This document shows, in pieces, positions 35,683 to 44,592 of a stretch of 64,000 nucleotides of DNA. Source of the DNA: Pseudomonadota bacterium (GTDB lineage Bacteria > Pseudomonadota > Gammaproteobacteria > Burkholderiales > Chitinibacteraceae); assembly GCA_026399755.1 (NCBI GenBank), contig JAPLQI010000060.1, forward strand, positions 1 to 64,000, in the 5' to 3' direction. How positions within the stretch are numbered: the first letter of the stretch is position 1; each line of letters starts with the position of its first letter. The notes below the pieces were generated by a model, which did no database searches, was not told the origin of the DNA, and worked only from the letters and a program-made list of their open reading frames with translations. The translations under genes were made by a program, and so were the position numbers.

Positions 35683-36447
35683 TTAAAAGTGGATGATTTG
35701 GTTTTGTTCTAACCTGCTGATGGTCAGATACATATTATCTCGCAGTATTTCTTGCATGGTCAGCTCGGAGTCCGCCGGTTTTAGGTGGGTGACTAATATT
35801 TGGCAGGGGCGGCTGAGGTGTTTGAGTTGCTCGAGCAGGGTGTGCGGGCAGAAGTGTTTTGCGGCGTTGGCCAGCTCGTATTCACGGTTGCTAAATGCGG
35901 TTTCGATAATTAAATGGCTTAGGTTACTCGTGGCATTCACGATGTCCCAAAAGGCGGCGTTGCAGACTGAATCACCGCTAAAAATCACTGAGTTTTTGCC
36001 ACTGTCTAGCTGATAACCCACTGCAGGGACTGTGTGTACCGCAGGAATGGCGGTGATGGTGCATTCTTCTATCGTGCAAGACTGCCCTACATCCAGCGTG
36101 ATATAGCGCATAAAGGGATTTTCGGGTTTGGGGATTTGGTTGAAGTCGGGCCAAACAGACCAATTAAAAATATGTTTTTTTAAGACATTAAGCGTGGCTT
36201 CGCTGGCATACACGTTCAGCGGGGTATTGCGGCTGCCCATAATGGTGTCGACCAGCATGGGCAGGCAGGCGATATGATCAAGATGGGCATGGGTTAGAAA
36301 AATATGTTCGATACGGGTCAGCGCGGTAAAGCTTAAATCGCCCACGCCCGTGCCCGCATCGATCAAGATGTTTTCATTGATCAAAAATGAAGTGGTGCGA
36401 TTTGCACCCCCAATTCCACCACTACAGCCCAGTATTCGTAACTGCAT
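35683..36447 (-). CDS. Metallo-beta-lactamase-fold phosphodiesterase (class II cNMP PDE-like)
   Basis: 254 residues. The MBL motif THAHLDHIACLP resembles the class II cyclic-nucleotide phosphodiesterase signature HxHLDH; downstream ligands are IFSGDS (Asp) and ILVTHLKP (His). The N-terminus MQLRILGCSGGIGGANRTTS is usual for this group. It probably cleaves 3',5'-cAMP or cGMP. It lies 95 bases downstream of a class III nucleotide cyclase in the same direction, making a synthesis/degradation pair. An RNase Z-like role is less likely given the short length and neighbour. Confidence 0.85.
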   Translation of the reverse strand: MQLRILGCSGGIGGANRTTSFLINENILIDAGTGVGDLSFTALTRIEHIFLTHAHLDHIACLPMLVDTIMGSRNTPLNVYASEATLNVLKKHIFNWSVWPDFNQIPKPENPFMRYITLDVGQSCTIEECTITAIPAVHTVPAVGYQLDSGKNSVIFSGDSVCNAAFWDIVNATSNLSHLIIETAFSNREYELANAAKHFCPHTLLEQLKHLSRPCQILVTHLKPADSELTMQEILRDNMYLTISRLEQNQIIHF

Positions 36448-36542
36448 GATGAGACCCGTTAAGTAGTTCTGTATAAGTTACCAGCTGTTTTTAATGTAAA
36501 AACATGTGTTTTCTTGCGCATCACCCTACAGCCTAGTATTCG

Positions 36543-38759
36543 CTATTTACTATCAAATTGATGTATGCCATCCCAGTCGCTAGCGGGTGGATTACGTCTA
36601 AAATTTTCAATTCTTTCTAAGTACAAACTGTAAAGATGATGCTGGGATTCTGGAGCCATCTTTTGTAAGTTTAGTAACTGCATTTCGGCTAAATCCCACT
36701 GCTGATTGCGGTAAAGCTTGAGGCTTTCATGAAATAAAACGAGCGTCGTTTCATTTTGACTCTCGAGAGGCTGAGGCTCGTAAAGCGTCACCGCTTCAGT
36801 TTTGCCCATGACGCGTACTCGGTCTATTTCGCGGTAAACCAGATTCGGGGCAGCGGCTCGCGTGTTTTCGCTGACTATAATACTGACTCCATAATACTTG
36901 GTTAAGCTTTCTACTCTTGACGCCAAGTTAACGGCATCCCCCATTACAGTGTAATTCATCCGAAATTGCGAGCCCATATCGCCTACCGTTACATTTCCTG
37001 TATTCACACCTACGCCAACAGAAATTTCTGGCCAATTGCGTGCCGCTAATTTTGGATTAAGCCGATCAATTGCTTCTTGAATTTCGAGCGCGGCCAATAC
37101 GGCATTTTGGGCGTGGTCTGGATCAAATACCGGTGCGCCCCAAAAGGCCATGACGCAATCGCCGATATATTTATCAATGGTGCCTAAATGCTGATGGCGA
37201 ATGACGGTGGAGATTTCGGTAAGAAATTCATTCATAAAGCGGCTTAGCTCATCGGCGGGCATGCCTTCAGAAATCTTGGTAAAACTTCTTACATCAGTAA
37301 ACAGCACGGTAAGCGGCCGATTCTGGCCGACCATGGTGTATTTCTCAGGATCTTCGCTCATGCGCTCAACCAGCTCTGGCACAACATATTGGCCAAATAA
37401 TTGGGTGAGTTGGCGCTTACGGCGGCTTTCAAAGAAATAGCCATAGGCCATATTAAGGGTGTAGAGGCCGATAATTAGCATAAGGGCCGCGGCCATGGGC
37501 ATGGCAATCTTGGCATAGTGCCAAAGTGCGAAATTTGTTACAAATAATAGCAATACAAGCAGCAGGCAAATGCTGCTGGCAATCAACGGTGAGAGCCGAA
37601 TGAGCAACCAAACCAGTAGCGGCCCAAGAATCAATAAAAGTAAAAACTCAGCGCCCAATAGATAGCCAGGGTGCTGGGGCAGTGTTTCATCGAGGATGGC
37701 GGCAATTAAGTTGGCGTGGATTTCCACCCCCGCATAGGCTTCACCAACTGGCGTGACGCGTAAGTCTTTTAGCCCTGGAGCCGTGGTGCCCAGTAAAACA
37801 ATTCGATCTTTTAAATCGGCTTGGCTGACTTCCCCAGAAATAACATCTGCGGCCGATAAGTAAGGGAAGCTGCCTTGTGGGCCTTTAAAAGGGACCAGCG
37901 CCCAGCCGTTTTTATTGACGGGTAAGTGCCTTTTGCCAAGGCGAAAGGCTTCTAGTGCAAAACTGCCATCGGCAATTTCTTCGATGACGGGGGAAAATGC
38001 TTCTTGCCCCAGCGCGATTCGCGCCAGCGCTAAACCCAGCGAGGGATAATAATTTTCACCTATCCTAGCCACCAAGGAAACGCTCCTTGCTACGCCATCG
38101 CTATCAACTATCGGCACAAAGTGTCCGCCGTGGCCTGCGGCCTGCTGCAAGCTAGGCAAATTGCCGCCATAGGTTTTACCGCCCACAATATATTTGGCGA
38201 CGGGGGCTAAATCGCTGGCATCAAGAATAGGAGGCGGGAGTGCGCCACTCGAAACGGCATTGGCTTCATTACTAAAATAAAAACCGTTAATAATCGGGCG
38301 ATGACTCAGTGCCTTGGCAAAACGAGCATCAGTATCTAGCTCGGGGGTGAGGCGAGCTAGCTCACTCTGAAATGCGGGGTTATTACTTAATTCTTGCTTG
38401 GCTAAACGTCGTAAAACCGGCAGGCCAGAGCTTTCGTCCGCTTCTGCAAAAACCACGTCGAAACCGAGTGCTTTAATATGGTAGTGATCAAATAATTGAT
38501 CGACTAATTTGGCTAGATGATCGCGCCGCCAAGGCCATCTACCTAGCGTTGCCAAGCTTTTTTCATCAATATCAACAATGGCAATGCGCTGATCCACACC
38601 ACCTTGGATCCCTAGCCGTAAGCGCACATCATAAAGATAAACATCAATTTTGCTGAGCGTGGGCAAGCTGGGAGAGCCTGCTACATGCAGCAAGGCTAGT
38701 AGCAGCAAGGCCGTGCCTAAGAGTATCTGTGGCCAATGTTTGCGTAAGCTGGTTTTCAT
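36543..38759 (-). CDS. CHASE2 - class III adenylate/guanylate cyclase
   Basis: 738 residues. One N-terminal membrane helix (about 10-28), a periplasmic CHASE2 domain (about 30-350), three helices (about 360-430) and a cytosolic class III cyclase domain with metal Asp in LFTDVRSFTKISEG, DKYIGDCVMAFWG and the transition-state segment GDAVNLASRVESLT. A Lys in DKYIG is the usual adenine-selecting residue, so cAMP is the more likely product. The start overlaps the FHA gene stop (TAATG). CHASE2 shares layout and motifs with the kinase at 40469. Confidence 0.95.
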   Translation of the reverse strand: MKTSLRKHWPQILLGTALLLLALLHVAGSPSLPTLSKIDVYLYDVRLRLGIQGGVDQRIAIVDIDEKSLATLGRWPWRRDHLAKLVDQLFDHYHIKALGFDVVFAEADESSGLPVLRRLAKQELSNNPAFQSELARLTPELDTDARFAKALSHRPIINGFYFSNEANAVSSGALPPPILDASDLAPVAKYIVGGKTYGGNLPSLQQAAGHGGHFVPIVDSDGVARSVSLVARIGENYYPSLGLALARIALGQEAFSPVIEEIADGSFALEAFRLGKRHLPVNKNGWALVPFKGPQGSFPYLSAADVISGEVSQADLKDRIVLLGTTAPGLKDLRVTPVGEAYAGVEIHANLIAAILDETLPQHPGYLLGAEFLLLLILGPLLVWLLIRLSPLIASSICLLLVLLLFVTNFALWHYAKIAMPMAAALMLIIGLYTLNMAYGYFFESRRKRQLTQLFGQYVVPELVERMSEDPEKYTMVGQNRPLTVLFTDVRSFTKISEGMPADELSRFMNEFLTEISTVIRHQHLGTIDKYIGDCVMAFWGAPVFDPDHAQNAVLAALEIQEAIDRLNPKLAARNWPEISVGVGVNTGNVTVGDMGSQFRMNYTVMGDAVNLASRVESLTKYYGVSIIVSENTRAAAPNLVYREIDRVRVMGKTEAVTLYEPQPLESQNETTLVLFHESLKLYRNQQWDLAEMQLLNLQKMAPESQHHLYSLYLERIENFRRNPPASDWDGIHQFDSK

Positions 38760-39433
38760 TATTTTCGATAAAAGAAAGTCATTTCGATACCCAGCAGCTC
38801 GATGGTGTCTTCCTCTTGTAGCTGATAAGCATGAATGCCTATCTCTTTGTGATTGACATTAGGGTGATGCGCCCCTTCAACATGGGTGAGGAAATAGCCC
38901 TGTGGTCGCTTGCTAATGACCGCTACTTGCACCCCTGTTTTACCGAGGGTGGTGAGTTTTTTACTTAGCTCTAATTCCTTACCTGCATTGGGGCCGCTCA
39001 CCACTTTAATCACGCCCATGGTTTGGGTCGGTGTTTCTGCATGGGTTGGAGGGGCTGGGGCTGATATTGGTGAAATTGGCGGAGCAGTCATGACTGGGGG
39101 ACGCCCCATGACCATGGTTTTTTCAAAGTCGGTTCTATCTACTGGCTTCTCACTAAAGTAGCGTAAAATATGCTTACCAATAAGGATCTCATCGCCTTCT
39201 TTTAAGCGTTGTTTTTGTACCTCCTGCTGATTGATTTTACTGCCATTGGTGCTATGTAAGTCTTCAAGATAGACCTCAGAACCCTGCATGGTTAAGGTGG
39301 CATGTTCGCCAGAAACGGCAAGATTATCAATTTGAATGTCATTGGTTGGGCGGCGCCCTATGGTCAATCGCTCTTTATTTAGCTTGATTTCTTTAATTAA
39401 AATGCCGTCTAGGCTTAGAACTATTTTGGCCAT
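38759..39433 (-). CDS. FHA-domain phosphothreonine-binding protein with a second FHA-like fold
   Basis: 224 residues. N-terminal FHA domain (about 20-90) with LTIGRRPTNDI, SGEHA and STNGSKIN, which contain the conserved Gly-Arg, Ser-x-x-His and Asn-Gly of phosphothreonine readers. A Pro/Thr-rich linker follows (about 95-140, with DFEKTMVMGRPP and PTQTMGV). The C-terminal 80 residues (IKVVSGPNAGKELELSK...) resemble a degenerate second FHA. It probably reads phosphorylation by the kinase encoded upstream and links it to the cyclase, with which it is translationally coupled. Confidence 0.93.
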   Translation of the reverse strand: MAKIVLSLDGILIKEIKLNKERLTIGRRPTNDIQIDNLAVSGEHATLTMQGSEVYLEDLHSTNGSKINQQEVQKQRLKEGDEILIGKHILRYFSEKPVDRTDFEKTMVMGRPPVMTAPPISPISAPAPPTHAETPTQTMGVIKVVSGPNAGKELELSKKLTTLGKTGVQVAVISKRPQGYFLTHVEGAHHPNVNHKEIGIHAYQLQEEDTIELLGIEMTFFYRK

Positions 39434-39548
39434 GATTTTATTCTCTTCTTGAATAAAATATTTCTTCTAAAAAATATTTATGGTGTGTTGATTAAGGCGA
39501 GATTGAAAATTTTTTAGCCTTTAATATAAATGATTAATTGTGCATGAA

Positions 39549-40379
39549 TTAAGTAAACCAAGTGCTCATCTTTGACCACAAACCAATACTGGCAGGAAAG
39601 TCTTCTTTTACCTTGACCAAAATGGCTGAAATATTATCTTTACCGCCCAAATCATTGGCCAGTTGAATAAGTTGCTCACTATTAAGGGCTAGATTGCTAT
39701 TAAAGGCCATTATCGTATCGGCAATATCCGCATCGTCGGCCATATCGCTTAAGCCATCAGAGCAAAATAAATAAATATCACCTGGCAAAACTGCGTGTTC
39801 GTGTAGCTCGGCTTGTACGCCGCTATCAATCCCAACGGCGCGGGTTACTAGATTTTTATACGTTGAATGTTTGGCTTCTTCTGGTGTAATCAGGCCACTA
39901 TCAATTTGCTCTTGTAAAAAAGAATGATCTCGAGTGAGCTGCATCAGCTCATTATTACGCAGGCGATAGAGCCGAGAATCCCCAACGTGAGCCACAGCAA
40001 GGCGGGAGTCATAAAAAAGTGCACAGACCAGTGTTGTGCCCATTCCTGCGCACTGCGGTTGGCTTTGTGCCGTGCCATAAATGGATTGATTCGCATAGTG
40101 AACGGCCGCCATCAGCACATCGTGTGCAGCGGGCCATAGGCTGCCTGGTCTTTGCAAATGCAGCGGAAAATTAGATTGCATAGCGTCGTGCACCACATGG
40201 CAAACCATTTCTACTGCAATGCCACTGGCGACTTCTCCCGCGTTATAGCCGCCCATGCCGTCGGCGAGCACCACGAGGCCTTTTTCAGCATCAAAGTGGA
40301 TGGTGTCTTCATTATGGTCGCGATGCAGGCCGGTATCGGTTAAGCCTGCCATTTCCAGCGCTTGTGAGAGATTAAGCAT
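39549..40379 (-). CDS. PP2C-family Ser/Thr protein phosphatase
   Basis: 276 residues covering one PPM/PP2C catalytic domain: RDHNEDTIHF, LADGMGGYNAGEVAS, GMGTTLV, VAHVGDSRLY, FCSDGLSDM and GGKDNISAI provide the metal-binding Asp residues and phosphate-binding Arg. Stand-alone cytosolic enzyme that should reverse the neighbouring kinase. It is 89 bases downstream of the kinase gene and 115 bases upstream of the FHA gene. Kinase-phosphatase-FHA trios also occur in type VI secretion loci, but no other T6SS gene is present here. Confidence 0.96.
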   Translation of the reverse strand: MLNLSQALEMAGLTDTGLHRDHNEDTIHFDAEKGLVVLADGMGGYNAGEVASGIAVEMVCHVVHDAMQSNFPLHLQRPGSLWPAAHDVLMAAVHYANQSIYGTAQSQPQCAGMGTTLVCALFYDSRLAVAHVGDSRLYRLRNNELMQLTRDHSFLQEQIDSGLITPEEAKHSTYKNLVTRAVGIDSGVQAELHEHAVLPGDIYLFCSDGLSDMADDADIADTIMAFNSNLALNSEQLIQLANDLGGKDNISAILVKVKEDFPASIGLWSKMSTWFT

Positions 40380-40402
40380 TGGAGTCCCTTATCCGCAATC
40401 TT

Positions 40403-40455
40403 GCGGCTAAATGTTTTCGTGCAACGTTAAACCTCGTTGAACTGAGTTTAGCCGC
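40403..40455. other. Nested hairpin between kinase and phosphatase genes
   Basis: GCGGCTAAA (40403-40411) pairs with TTTAGCCGC (40447-40455), and CAACG/CGTTG pair inside. There is no T-run. It could modulate expression of the phosphatase relative to the kinase, for example by RNA processing. Confidence 0.4.
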
Positions 40456-40468
40456 TTGGTCTGCATGA

Positions 40469-43000
40469 TTAAGCATTGGCTTCTCTTGTGCGTAATCCAG
40501 CTTCTAGCTTAGCCATTGCTGCCGCAAAGTGCGCGCCAGTTTGGAAGCGGGTAGTTTCGTCTTTTTGTAAGGCTTTCATAATAATGGCTGCAAGCATGGG
40601 GGGGAGAGTAGGCACTAATAAGCGCGGATCTTGTGGTGCATCATTGGCTATTTTGTACATCAGCTCAGCCATCGATTCGCCGGTAAAAGGCAGGCTGCCG
40701 GTGCTGAGTTGATAGAGCATCACGCCTAAGGAAAATAAATCGGAGCGGCCATCAATTTTTTTGCCAGAAAGCTGCTCGGGTGACATATAAGACGGCGTGC
40801 CCAGCACCATGCCGGTGCGGGTTTTGCTTGAATCGGTAATTCTTGCAATACCAAAGTCGGTGACTTTTACGATTTTCTCGGTGGGCTCATACATAATATT
40901 GGCGGGCTTAATATCGCGGTGAACAACGTGCTGAACATGGGCATACTGTAAGGCTTCTGCGACTTGCCTGACGATACTTGCGCATTCTATTAGGGGCAAT
41001 AAGTGGTCCACCTTGGTGTATGCCAGTAAATCTTTGCCTTTGAGAAATTCCATCGCGATATAGCAAAGATCGTGCTCCTCGCCTGCGTCAAAAATGGTGA
41101 CGATATTGGGGTGGTTGAGCCGCCCTGCGGTTTCCGCCTCTCTAAAGAAGCGCTGCCTTGCGTCTTCTAGCTGATCGGCTTCAAATTCTTGTGAAAGCGA
41201 CATGGTTTTAATGGCCACTTCGCGGCCAATTTTGGGATCTTTACCAAGGTAAACAACGCCCATCGCCCCCTTGCCCAATTCTTTCTCAACCTGATAACGC
41301 CCTAACATTGGTTTTTCTACGCTGCCGTCTTCCAGTAGCATGCTGCCATTCACTCCGCCGCCTGAGCCACCTAGCATCACCGTTTCTGACATTTGATGTG
41401 CGCGTTTAAGTTTTGCTTCCAGATCACGGTATTTAGGATTGTGGCCGCCCATATATTGATAAACAGCTTCGGCCTTATTGAATTGACGCTTTCTTTCAAA
41501 ATCGAGTGCCAAATTATATAAAACGCCCATCATTCCATCGTCTAATGGCACTTTAGATAGCTTTTCAAATGCCATATCCAGCTGTCCCTGCCCTTGAAAA
41601 GCCATGCCCAGCATGCGATTGGATTCGGCGGATTCTGCGCTAGATTTCTCTTCTTTTTGCTCGCTGATTAAATAGCGCTTGGTCGTCAACAAGCCATGTC
41701 CGAGGAGTAATAAGCTGGCAGGCCCCATTAAATGAATCCACAGCATTGATTGACTCATCAGTACAAAATGACTGATGAGTAGCAGCAAAAAGAGCGCACT
41801 GGTTAGCATTGCAGCAGGCCCTGCTTTCAGGCGAGGTAGCAGCAGGCAGAGGTAGAGGGCAATCAATAGCGCCAGTGCCAGCGAAAGTACGGGACTCCAC
41901 GAAGGGGAAACAAAATAGTGCTGTTGTAAGAGGCTGGATAGGGTGTGAGCGGCAATCATGACCGGTGCTTCATTGGGGGAAATCGGCGTGACTAAAGAAG
42001 AGCCAATACCTAGCGCCGTTGCGCCTATTAGCACAATCTTGCCTTTGTATTTATCTAGCGGGATTTTGCCTGCCTGCACGTCAAAGAAAGAATCGACGGG
42101 GAAGGCGGCTAGACCATTTGGGCTAGGGTAAAAATAGGGCCGAAATGAGGCATTGCTGCTGATCGGCAGCCGTACATTGCCCAGCGCAATCGATTCGCCT
42201 AGAGTCAGTTTTATTTGCTTGGGCGCTAGATTCAGGCTTTTCGCTGCTGCCACCAGTGGAAAAGTTGGGTAAATCTGGTCGAAATAGCGCACCGCCAAGG
42301 GGATGCTGCGCACCACGCCATCCTCATCGGGCACGATGTTTTCACTGCCAACACCAGCAGCACTATTTGCAATGGTGTTTAAAGGTTGGGTTGCACTTTT
42401 TGCCGCTGTGGGCCAACCGTTAGCAGGGTTGCCACTGGCTTCTAATTCCCATTTTTTGATTGCAGGCAAGAGTGGCTTATCTGGCTCGCCCTGCGCCTCG
42501 CCTAATTCAAACAGCATAGGCAAGACCACATTACCCGCTTTGGCGATGCTGCTTGTCAGCTGCTGATCGACATTGAGCTTAACGATGGCCTCGTTAAACA
42601 CCGATCCCATCGTTGCCCAAGTGACGCTATTGGGGGCAGAAGCGTCTTCTTTATACAGGCGGTGTAGCTTTTCAATATACACAAGGCCACGGTCTTGTTG
42701 TGGCTCGGTAAAGAACACACTGGTGGCAATCACTTTTGCGCCCGCGCCGGCCAGCTTATCAATGAGCTGAGCGTGAATTTCGCGCGACCAAGGCCAGCGA
42801 CCAATGTTGTCGATGCTGGTTTGATCGATGGCGATCACGGCAATGCGTGCGTCGACATTACGGGAAGTCAGCTTTACCCCTGCATCGTAAGCACGCTGCT
42901 CCAAGCTGGAAATCAAAGAGGTGAATTGCAAGGTCGCCAGATAGACTAGCAGCACAGCCGCACCGATCACCCCGTCTTTTTTTAAGAAGGCCGCTTTCAT
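40469..43000 (-). CDS. CHASE2 - Ser/Thr protein kinase (Hanks type)
   Basis: 843 residues. One N-terminal helix, a periplasmic CHASE2 domain (about 28-355), three membrane helices (about 365-435), a linker with a TPR-like stretch (GMAFQGQGQLDMAFEKLSK, about 460-540) and a kinase domain (about 570-835): glycine loop GKGAMGVVYLG, VAIK Lys598, HRDIKPAN (Asp696), DFGIAR and activation segment TRTGMVLGTPSYMSPE with candidate autophosphorylation Thr. The usual bacterial PknB order is reversed here, with the sensor first and the kinase last. It heads the seven-gene leftward island. Confidence 0.96.
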   Translation of the reverse strand: MKAAFLKKDGVIGAAVLLVYLATLQFTSLISSLEQRAYDAGVKLTSRNVDARIAVIAIDQTSIDNIGRWPWSREIHAQLIDKLAGAGAKVIATSVFFTEPQQDRGLVYIEKLHRLYKEDASAPNSVTWATMGSVFNEAIVKLNVDQQLTSSIAKAGNVVLPMLFELGEAQGEPDKPLLPAIKKWELEASGNPANGWPTAAKSATQPLNTIANSAAGVGSENIVPDEDGVVRSIPLAVRYFDQIYPTFPLVAAAKSLNLAPKQIKLTLGESIALGNVRLPISSNASFRPYFYPSPNGLAAFPVDSFFDVQAGKIPLDKYKGKIVLIGATALGIGSSLVTPISPNEAPVMIAAHTLSSLLQQHYFVSPSWSPVLSLALALLIALYLCLLLPRLKAGPAAMLTSALFLLLLISHFVLMSQSMLWIHLMGPASLLLLGHGLLTTKRYLISEQKEEKSSAESAESNRMLGMAFQGQGQLDMAFEKLSKVPLDDGMMGVLYNLALDFERKRQFNKAEAVYQYMGGHNPKYRDLEAKLKRAHQMSETVMLGGSGGGVNGSMLLEDGSVEKPMLGRYQVEKELGKGAMGVVYLGKDPKIGREVAIKTMSLSQEFEADQLEDARQRFFREAETAGRLNHPNIVTIFDAGEEHDLCYIAMEFLKGKDLLAYTKVDHLLPLIECASIVRQVAEALQYAHVQHVVHRDIKPANIMYEPTEKIVKVTDFGIARITDSSKTRTGMVLGTPSYMSPEQLSGKKIDGRSDLFSLGVMLYQLSTGSLPFTGESMAELMYKIANDAPQDPRLLVPTLPPMLAAIIMKALQKDETTRFQTGAHFAAAMAKLEAGLRTREANA

Positions 43001-43352
43001 TGCGTGATCGATACGGTAAGGAGCAGCATGCTAAAGGACTACTTAATCTGTCGGTATGTCCTCAATTTAGTAGAAGAAGCCATAAAATGCCGTGCTCTTG
43101 CGGATAGTTTTTTGCAAACAGGCAAGCGTATTGCCTGAGCTTTGCTTAATTTGGCTAGATTTATTGGAGTGAATCGGCATTTTATAGGGAGTACAAGGGC
43201 GCAGTCCTTGCCTACAACAAGGCGGTGCGCAAGAAAAACGGACGCACATCCTATAGAAATCAGTGGGTAGGGTGGGTACGCTTTTGTGCCCACTATAGGC
43301 ATCAAATTAAGCCAAAAGCATATGCAGCATCTTTTGTAGGGTGGGGTGCACC

Positions 43353-43749
43353 CCATACGCGCGAAGCAAAGTCAAAAAGATCTTTTTAGTGCCTTCGGCA
43401 CGTTGATTGAGGTGCGGCATCCCCGCGGGGGACTCCCTTTCTTGAACGGCCAAGAAAGGAAGCAAAGAAGGCCGCCCCACGAAACACGAAGGCCCCTGCG
43501 CTGCGGACAATCGAGTCGGCGGCGGGCGGGATCAGCTCGTTCCTCGCTCCCTGGCCGAAACCCCGCCCCGCTTGTTCCTCACTCCGGCGTGTTTCAAGGG
43601 GGGATTTAAGCCCCATGTAAAGAGCGTGGTTATTATGCTTTTTCGCTGTTTGCTAATGAAAAAACTATTTGGTTCGCGCGTATGGGGTAAAACCCGCCAG
43701 ATTTTGGCATGAAATGTTACGGAAAACGGCGGGTTTCACCCGCCCTACG
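43353..43749. repeat. Composite repeat: ~230-base repeat inside an inverted palindromic element
   Basis: ACCCCATACGCGCGAA on the left of the ~230-base repeat is exactly inverted on the right as TTCGCGCGTATGGGGT (near 43675). The outer arms continue into TAGGG-type sequence on both sides. The left junction (ACGCGC-AAGCAA-GTC-AAAAGA-CTTTTTAGTG) is shared with the copy at 44672, so the two repeat families travel together here. Confidence 0.65.
43382..43616 (+). repeat. Dispersed ~230-base intergenic repeat, copy 2
   Basis: Starts TCTTTTTAGTGCCTTCGGCA, contains CCCCGCGGGG and CTTTCTTGAACGGCCAAGAAAG, and ends AAGGGGGGATTTAAGCCCC. It is highly similar to 23095-23328 over most of its length, with a more variable middle. 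Confidence 0.85.
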
Positions 43750-43752
43750 TGA

Positions 43753-44592
43753 TTACAAGCTGATTTCGATATTGTCGATCAGGCGGGTGTGGCCTAGGCG
43801 GGCTGCGATCAGGATCACGAGCTGGTGATCGGTCACCGCTGCTGGTTTGAGCGTTAGCGCGTTTCTCATTTCTACGTAATCTACGCTGACCCAGCCGTGT
43901 GCTAGTAAGTCGCCGGTCGTTTCTGCGCTGAGGCGCTCGTAATCGCGCTCTCCGGCTTCAATCGCGGCTTTCATGCGGCTTAGATGGTGATAAATGCGGG
44001 TGGCTTCCAGCTTATGCGCCGCACTGAGATAGCCATTTCTAGAAGAAAGCGCTAAACCATCAGCGGCACGGCCTGTGTCTACAGGCACAATTCTTACCGG
44101 CTGGTTTAAGTCTTCCACCATGCTTTTAATCACAAAAAGCTGCTGGTAATCTTTTTTACCGAAACAGGCTACAGTTGGCTGAACGATATTAAACAGCTTG
44201 GTGACAACCGTCGCTACGCCACGGAAATGCCCCGGGCGGAAGGAGCCGCATAGCTCATCTTGTATCGCAGGCGGCTCGACTTGATATTGTTGGATCACTT
44301 TGGGGTAGAGCACTTTTTCGTCTGGTGCAAAAATCACATCCACACCGCCTTGGGCGGCAATCAGCGCGGCATCTTGCTCTAAGGTGCGGGGATAGATTTC
44401 AAAATCTTCGCCTTGACCAAATTGCAGGCGGTTTACAAAGATGCTGACCACAATATGATCGGCCTCTTTGCGTGCCGCATCGATCAAGGTCATATGGCCG
44501 GCGTGCAAATTGCCCATGGTGGGCACAAAGGCCACACTGCCTACGGTGGCACGCCAGGCGCGCAGTTCTTCAATGTTGTGGATGATTTTCAT
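43753..44592 (-). CDS. panC: Pantothenate synthetase (pantoate-beta-alanine ligase)
   Basis: 279 residues from the ATG at 44592 ([14 protein letters not shown]). It joins pantoate and beta-alanine with ATP. Motifs: [15 protein letters not shown] (HIGH-like ATP site), [28 protein letters not shown] and [11 protein letters not shown] with the KMSKS-like SSRN. The FVNR variant of the usual FVNP is, to my knowledge, common in betaproteobacteria. It is the last gene of pcnB-folK-panB-panC, separated from panB by a dispersed repeat. Confidence 0.97.
   Translation of the reverse strand: MKIIHNIEELRAWRATVGSVAFVPTMGNLHAGHMTLIDAARKEADHIVVSIFVNRLQFGQGEDFEIYPRTLEQDAALIAAQGGVDVIFAPDEKVLYPKVIQQYQVEPPAIQDELCGSFRPGHFRGVATVVTKLFNIVQPTVACFGKKDYQQLFVIKSMVEDLNQPVRIVPVDTGRAADGLALSSRNGYLSAAHKLEATRIYHHLSRMKAAIEAGERDYERLSAETTGDLLAHGWVSVDYVEMRNALTLKPAAVTDHQLVILIAARLGHTRLIDNIEISL

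Larger units (their letters stand above)
43001..43752. other. 752-base gene-free region with nested repeats
   Basis: From the left it holds the kinase promoter region, short TAGGGTGGGT-type palindromes (about 43266-43300 and 43337-43370), one ~230-base repeat (43382-43616) and a TAGGGCGGGTG half-element ending at 43749. Reading frames in it are repeat shadows. No RNA gene is recognised. Confidence 0.65.

Noticed and set aside
36543-43000. Type VI secretion regulatory locus (PpkA/PppA/Fha-like)
   Set aside because: Kinase, PP2C and FHA are present, but no TssA-M, Hcp, VgrG or ClpV gene lies in or beside the region, and cyclase and phosphodiesterase genes are interleaved instead.
43307-43616. 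Short reading frames inside the ~230-base repeat (also at 44654-45014 and 43039-43356)
   Set aside because: The same repeat occurs three times with frame-breaking differences. The Arg/Pro/Ser-rich products come from palindromic GC-rich DNA and no ribosome binding sites are seen.
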